64,000 nt of DNA, taken from positions 1 through 64,000 of the forward strand of contig CAMDQT010000019.1 in NCBI GenBank assembly GCA_945906305.1. The letters are read 5' to 3'. The notes below the pieces were generated by a model that did not search any database, had not been told where the DNA came from, and saw nothing but the letters and a program-made list of their open reading frames with translations. Positions within the stretch are counted from its first letter, which is position 1; the number at the start of each line of letters is the position of its first letter. Below are positions 61,471 through 64,000 of the stretch, one piece after another. This DNA comes from Ferrithrix thermotolerans DSM 19514. GTDB lineage: Bacteria; Actinomycetota; Acidimicrobiia; Acidimicrobiales; CAIXPF01. The position numbers and the translations under genes are program-made.

Positions 61471-63588
61471 ATGGCCGACACCCACGCCCAGAGTGGCTCC
61501 AGCCTCCCCTCCGCTTTGGTCCCCGCGGTGCGTACAACGCCCGATGGTGGTTGGTTGACCCCTGAGCGGGTGGCCCATGCGGAGTTCCGCAGTGCCTTTC
61601 GAGGGCTCGACTCGACCGAAGTGCGGGCCTTCCTGGCCCGCACCGCGGGCGAGCTGCGCTCGTTGCTTCAACGCGAGGCCGAACTCCTCGAGCGGTTACG
61701 CGTCGCGGAGGAACGCAAAACGGTGCTTGCTTCGGGCCCGCTCGATGTCCACCAAGTCAGTGAGTTGCTGGGCCCCGAGGTGGCGCTCGTGCTGACCACC
61801 GCCCACGAGCAGGCCGTTGCCATCACGGCACGAGCCAAGGCCGACGCCGCCGCGGTGTCCGAGGCGTCCGTCGCCGAGGCGGCGCAGTTGCGGGGCCTGG
61901 CGGAGGCGGTCTTGACGGAGCGAACCGCGGCCGCGGAGACGGCGGCGACGGCCATTCGGGATCAGGCTGAAGCGAACGCCCGGGCCGGCATCGCCGCGGC
62001 GGAGCAGGCCGCGGAGCTGATCGAGAGAAACGCCGCCGCCGCGGCCGCGGTGCTCGCGGCGGAGGCCGACGAGCTCAAGGCCCGCGCCGCGGCCGACGCG
62101 CTGGCCGCCAGGGAGGCGGCGCGCGACGAAGGCCGCCGCATGGTGGCCGAGGCCCGGGCGGTGCGCGAACGGATCCTCACCGACATGGCTCGGCGTCGCA
62201 ATGTGGCCCGTCAGCAGCTCGAACGGGTGCGCGCCGCGCGTGAGCGCCTGCTTGAAGGCATAGACGGGGTGCGTCAAAGCGTCGCGGAGGTGCAGGCGGA
62301 CCTCGCTGGCTCCCTGGTGGAGGCCAAGCTGGCCGCGGAGCGGGCGGCTCGTAGCGTGGATGTCGACACTATTCCGACCATGGTGGACCTCGACGCCGAG
62401 GTCGAGATGGCCAAAGACGCTGGGCTGGTTGACGTCAACGCGCTGCTGGCCCGCGACGAGGACTTATCTGCTCTCGATACCGGCGAGTTTGCTGCCGTGA
62501 CGGTGATCGAGCCCGAAGTCGTGGGCCCGGTTGTGCCTGTGGTGGCGGACATCGACGGGGAGGGCGAGTTGGACGCCTCGCCGAGCGAGCCCGGCGCCGA
62601 TGAAGTCCCCAGCGGGCCCGGCGCGGCCGATGTGGAGGTGCAGGCGAAGCCTGCCGCGGGGGCGGCCAAGGCCCCCAAGGCCGCCAAGGCTCCCAACACC
62701 CGCAAGGCCCGCGGGCCACAAAAGACTGAGCAACTCTTCGCCCGGCTGCGCGCCACCGATGGCACTGGTTCCGCGCTGGAAGCGGGAACGGTGCTCAGCG
62801 GTGCCGCGGTGGTTGTTGGTGCGGCGGCCCCCGCGTCGGCGGGTGACGTTGCGGGCGAGCCAACAGCGCCGCTGCCCGAGGTGGGGGTGCTGTCCGAAGA
62901 GCCAGTTCCCGCCGATCCCGCCGAGGCGGCCAATCCCAACCGGGTGACGCTGCAGCTGCGCGATGCGCTGCTCGCACCCACCGTGCGTGACCTGAACCGC
63001 CAGCTGAAGCTGGCCTTCTCCGACCAGCAGAATCAACTACTCGAGGCGAGTCGTAATGCCGAGGGCAAAGACCCCGCTCGGGCTCCCTCGGCGCAGGAGA
63101 TGGCTGCGCTGTACGTGGCGGCGGGGCGTGATGATCTGGCGGCGGCGTTTCTGGTCGGCCGCCGGTCTGTGCGACCCGGGGACAAGACAACCCCCGGCTC
63201 CGTCAACGTCGATGCCCAGACTGTTGAGCTGGCCGAGGCGGTGGTGACGGCGTTACGCCTGCGTTTGTCTGCCGGCAATGAGGACGGCGACGGCGATGAG
63301 GAACTGTGGTCCACCGACCGGGTGCGCTCGGTGTATCGCGAGGTGCGCAGCCGACGGCTGGGCGAACTCATCGACTTCGAGGTGTTCAGCGCCTATGCCG
63401 CGGGACAGCTCGCCGCGGCCCCCAAAGGCGCCCTCGCCCGTTGGGTGTGCGATGGCTGTGGTCCTGATTGCTTGGACAACGCGCTGGCCGGTCCACAACC
63501 GTTCGGCATCATCTATCCCACCGGTCATGCCGCGCCGCCGGCCTTCTCTGGTTGCCGCTGCACCCTGGCTCTGGTCGAGGGCTCCTGA
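61471..63588 (+). CDS. DivIVA N-terminal domain, long Ala-rich coiled coil and Cys-rich C-terminal domain
   Basis: LTPERVAHAEFRSAFRGLDSTEVRAFLARTAGEL; coiled coil; C-term CDGCGPDCLDNALAG...GHAAPPAFSGCRCTLAL. Confidence 0.82.
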   Translation: MADTHAQSGSSLPSALVPAVRTTPDGGWLTPERVAHAEFRSAFRGLDSTEVRAFLARTAGELRSLLQREAELLERLRVAEERKTVLASGPLDVHQVSELLGPEVALVLTTAHEQAVAITARAKADAAAVSEASVAEAAQLRGLAEAVLTERTAAAETAATAIRDQAEANARAGIAAAEQAAELIERNAAAAAAVLAAEADELKARAAADALAAREAARDEGRRMVAEARAVRERILTDMARRRNVARQQLERVRAARERLLEGIDGVRQSVAEVQADLAGSLVEAKLAAERAARSVDVDTIPTMVDLDAEVEMAKDAGLVDVNALLARDEDLSALDTGEFAAVTVIEPEVVGPVVPVVADIDGEGELDASPSEPGADEVPSGPGAADVEVQAKPAAGAAKAPKAAKAPNTRKARGPQKTEQLFARLRATDGTGSALEAGTVLSGAAVVVGAAAPASAGDVAGEPTAPLPEVGVLSEEPVPADPAEAANPNRVTLQLRDALLAPTVRDLNRQLKLAFSDQQNQLLEASRNAEGKDPARAPSAQEMAALYVAAGRDDLAAAFLVGRRSVRPGDKTTPGSVNVDAQTVELAEAVVTALRLRLSAGNEDGDGDEELWSTDRVRSVYREVRSRRLGELIDFEVFSAYAAGQLAAAPKGALARWVCDGCGPDCLDNALAGPQPFGIIYPTGHAAPPAFSGCRCTLALVEGS

Positions 63589-63671
63589 TCCAACGCGGCG
63601 GTCGGCCCGGCCCGGCGGCCGTGCGTGGGGCCCGTCTCCCCGTCACCGGCCCCCACCGCTAGCATCTGGCC

Positions 63672-64000
63672 ATGCCCACCCCCAACGATGTTGGTTCGCC
63701 GCGCCGCCTTTCTCAACGTAGCCGCATCCTTTTGGGTGTCATCGCCGTCGGGTTCGGGATGTTGTTCGTCTCCTTGCGCGGTATCGCCCGGGTCTACACC
63801 GACTTCTTGTGGTTCGACTCGCTGGGACTGTCCTCGGTGTGGACCGGTGTGTTGGGGGCCAAGATCGCCCTCGGGGTGATCTTCAGCGGCGTGTTCTTCG
63901 CGTTGTTGTGGCTCAACCTGCTCCTCGCCGATCGCATCGCGCCGCGCTTTCGCCCCAGCGGCCCCGAAAAGGAGTTGCTCGAGCGGTACTACGCCTTCAT
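63672..64000 (+). CDS. UPF0182-family membrane protein, 5' part (runs off window)
   Basis: ATG 63672, open to window end: ARVYTDFLWFDSLGLSSVWTGVLGAKIALGVIF..NLLLADRIAPRFRPSGPEKELLERYYAF. Confidence 0.88.
   Translation, partial: MPTPNDVGSPRRLSQRSRILLGVIAVGFGMLFVSLRGIARVYTDFLWFDSLGLSSVWTGVLGAKIALGVIFSGVFFALLWLNLLLADRIAPRFRPSGPEKELLERYYAF

Noticed and set aside
62650-62730. AAGGCC-rich short repeats
   Set aside because: Low-complexity codons of the Ala/Lys/Pro linker in the DivIVA-like protein, not a CRISPR or VNTR I can support

Overview
This window is a high-GC, gene-dense chromosomal segment. Its gene content (two WhiB proteins, DivIVA, type-B SDH, an F420-type luciferase-like (LLM) oxidoreductase) points to a high-GC actinobacterium, probably Acidimicrobiia-like; the taxon is inference. 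I support about 60 protein-coding genes, almost all core or housekeeping: guaB3-guaA, uvrD/pcrA, sucC-sucD, purH, metF, nhaA, hppA, nudC, terC, argJ, mdh, an mgtE-like gene, sdhC-sdhA-sdhB, an AAA/VWA pair, tatA flanked by two whiB genes, ppk, a complete pst/pho locus (pstB divergent from pstS-pstC-pstA-phoU-phoR-phoP), moaE, mreB, a Lon/PDZ protein, divIVA and a partial UPF0182 gene. I saw no rRNA, tRNA, CRISPR array, prophage or insertion element. No obvious new multi-gene defence or mobile system is visible. The most unusual observations are: (1) an MreB whose conserved N-terminus can only be translated from a CTG start; (2) a DivIVA-domain protein with a Cys-rich C-terminus resembling phage Mu-F/SPP1-gp7 head-morphogenesis domains; (3) an HtrA/PDZ protein with all three triad positions substituted; (4) a GH1-fold protein lacking both catalytic glutamates; (5) a three-unit 11-nt PHO-box-like repeat between pstB and pstS; (6) several palindromes or hairpins in divergent intergenic regions near the whiB, terC and HEAT-repeat genes. 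All functional calls come from motif recognition by eye. No database search was run.
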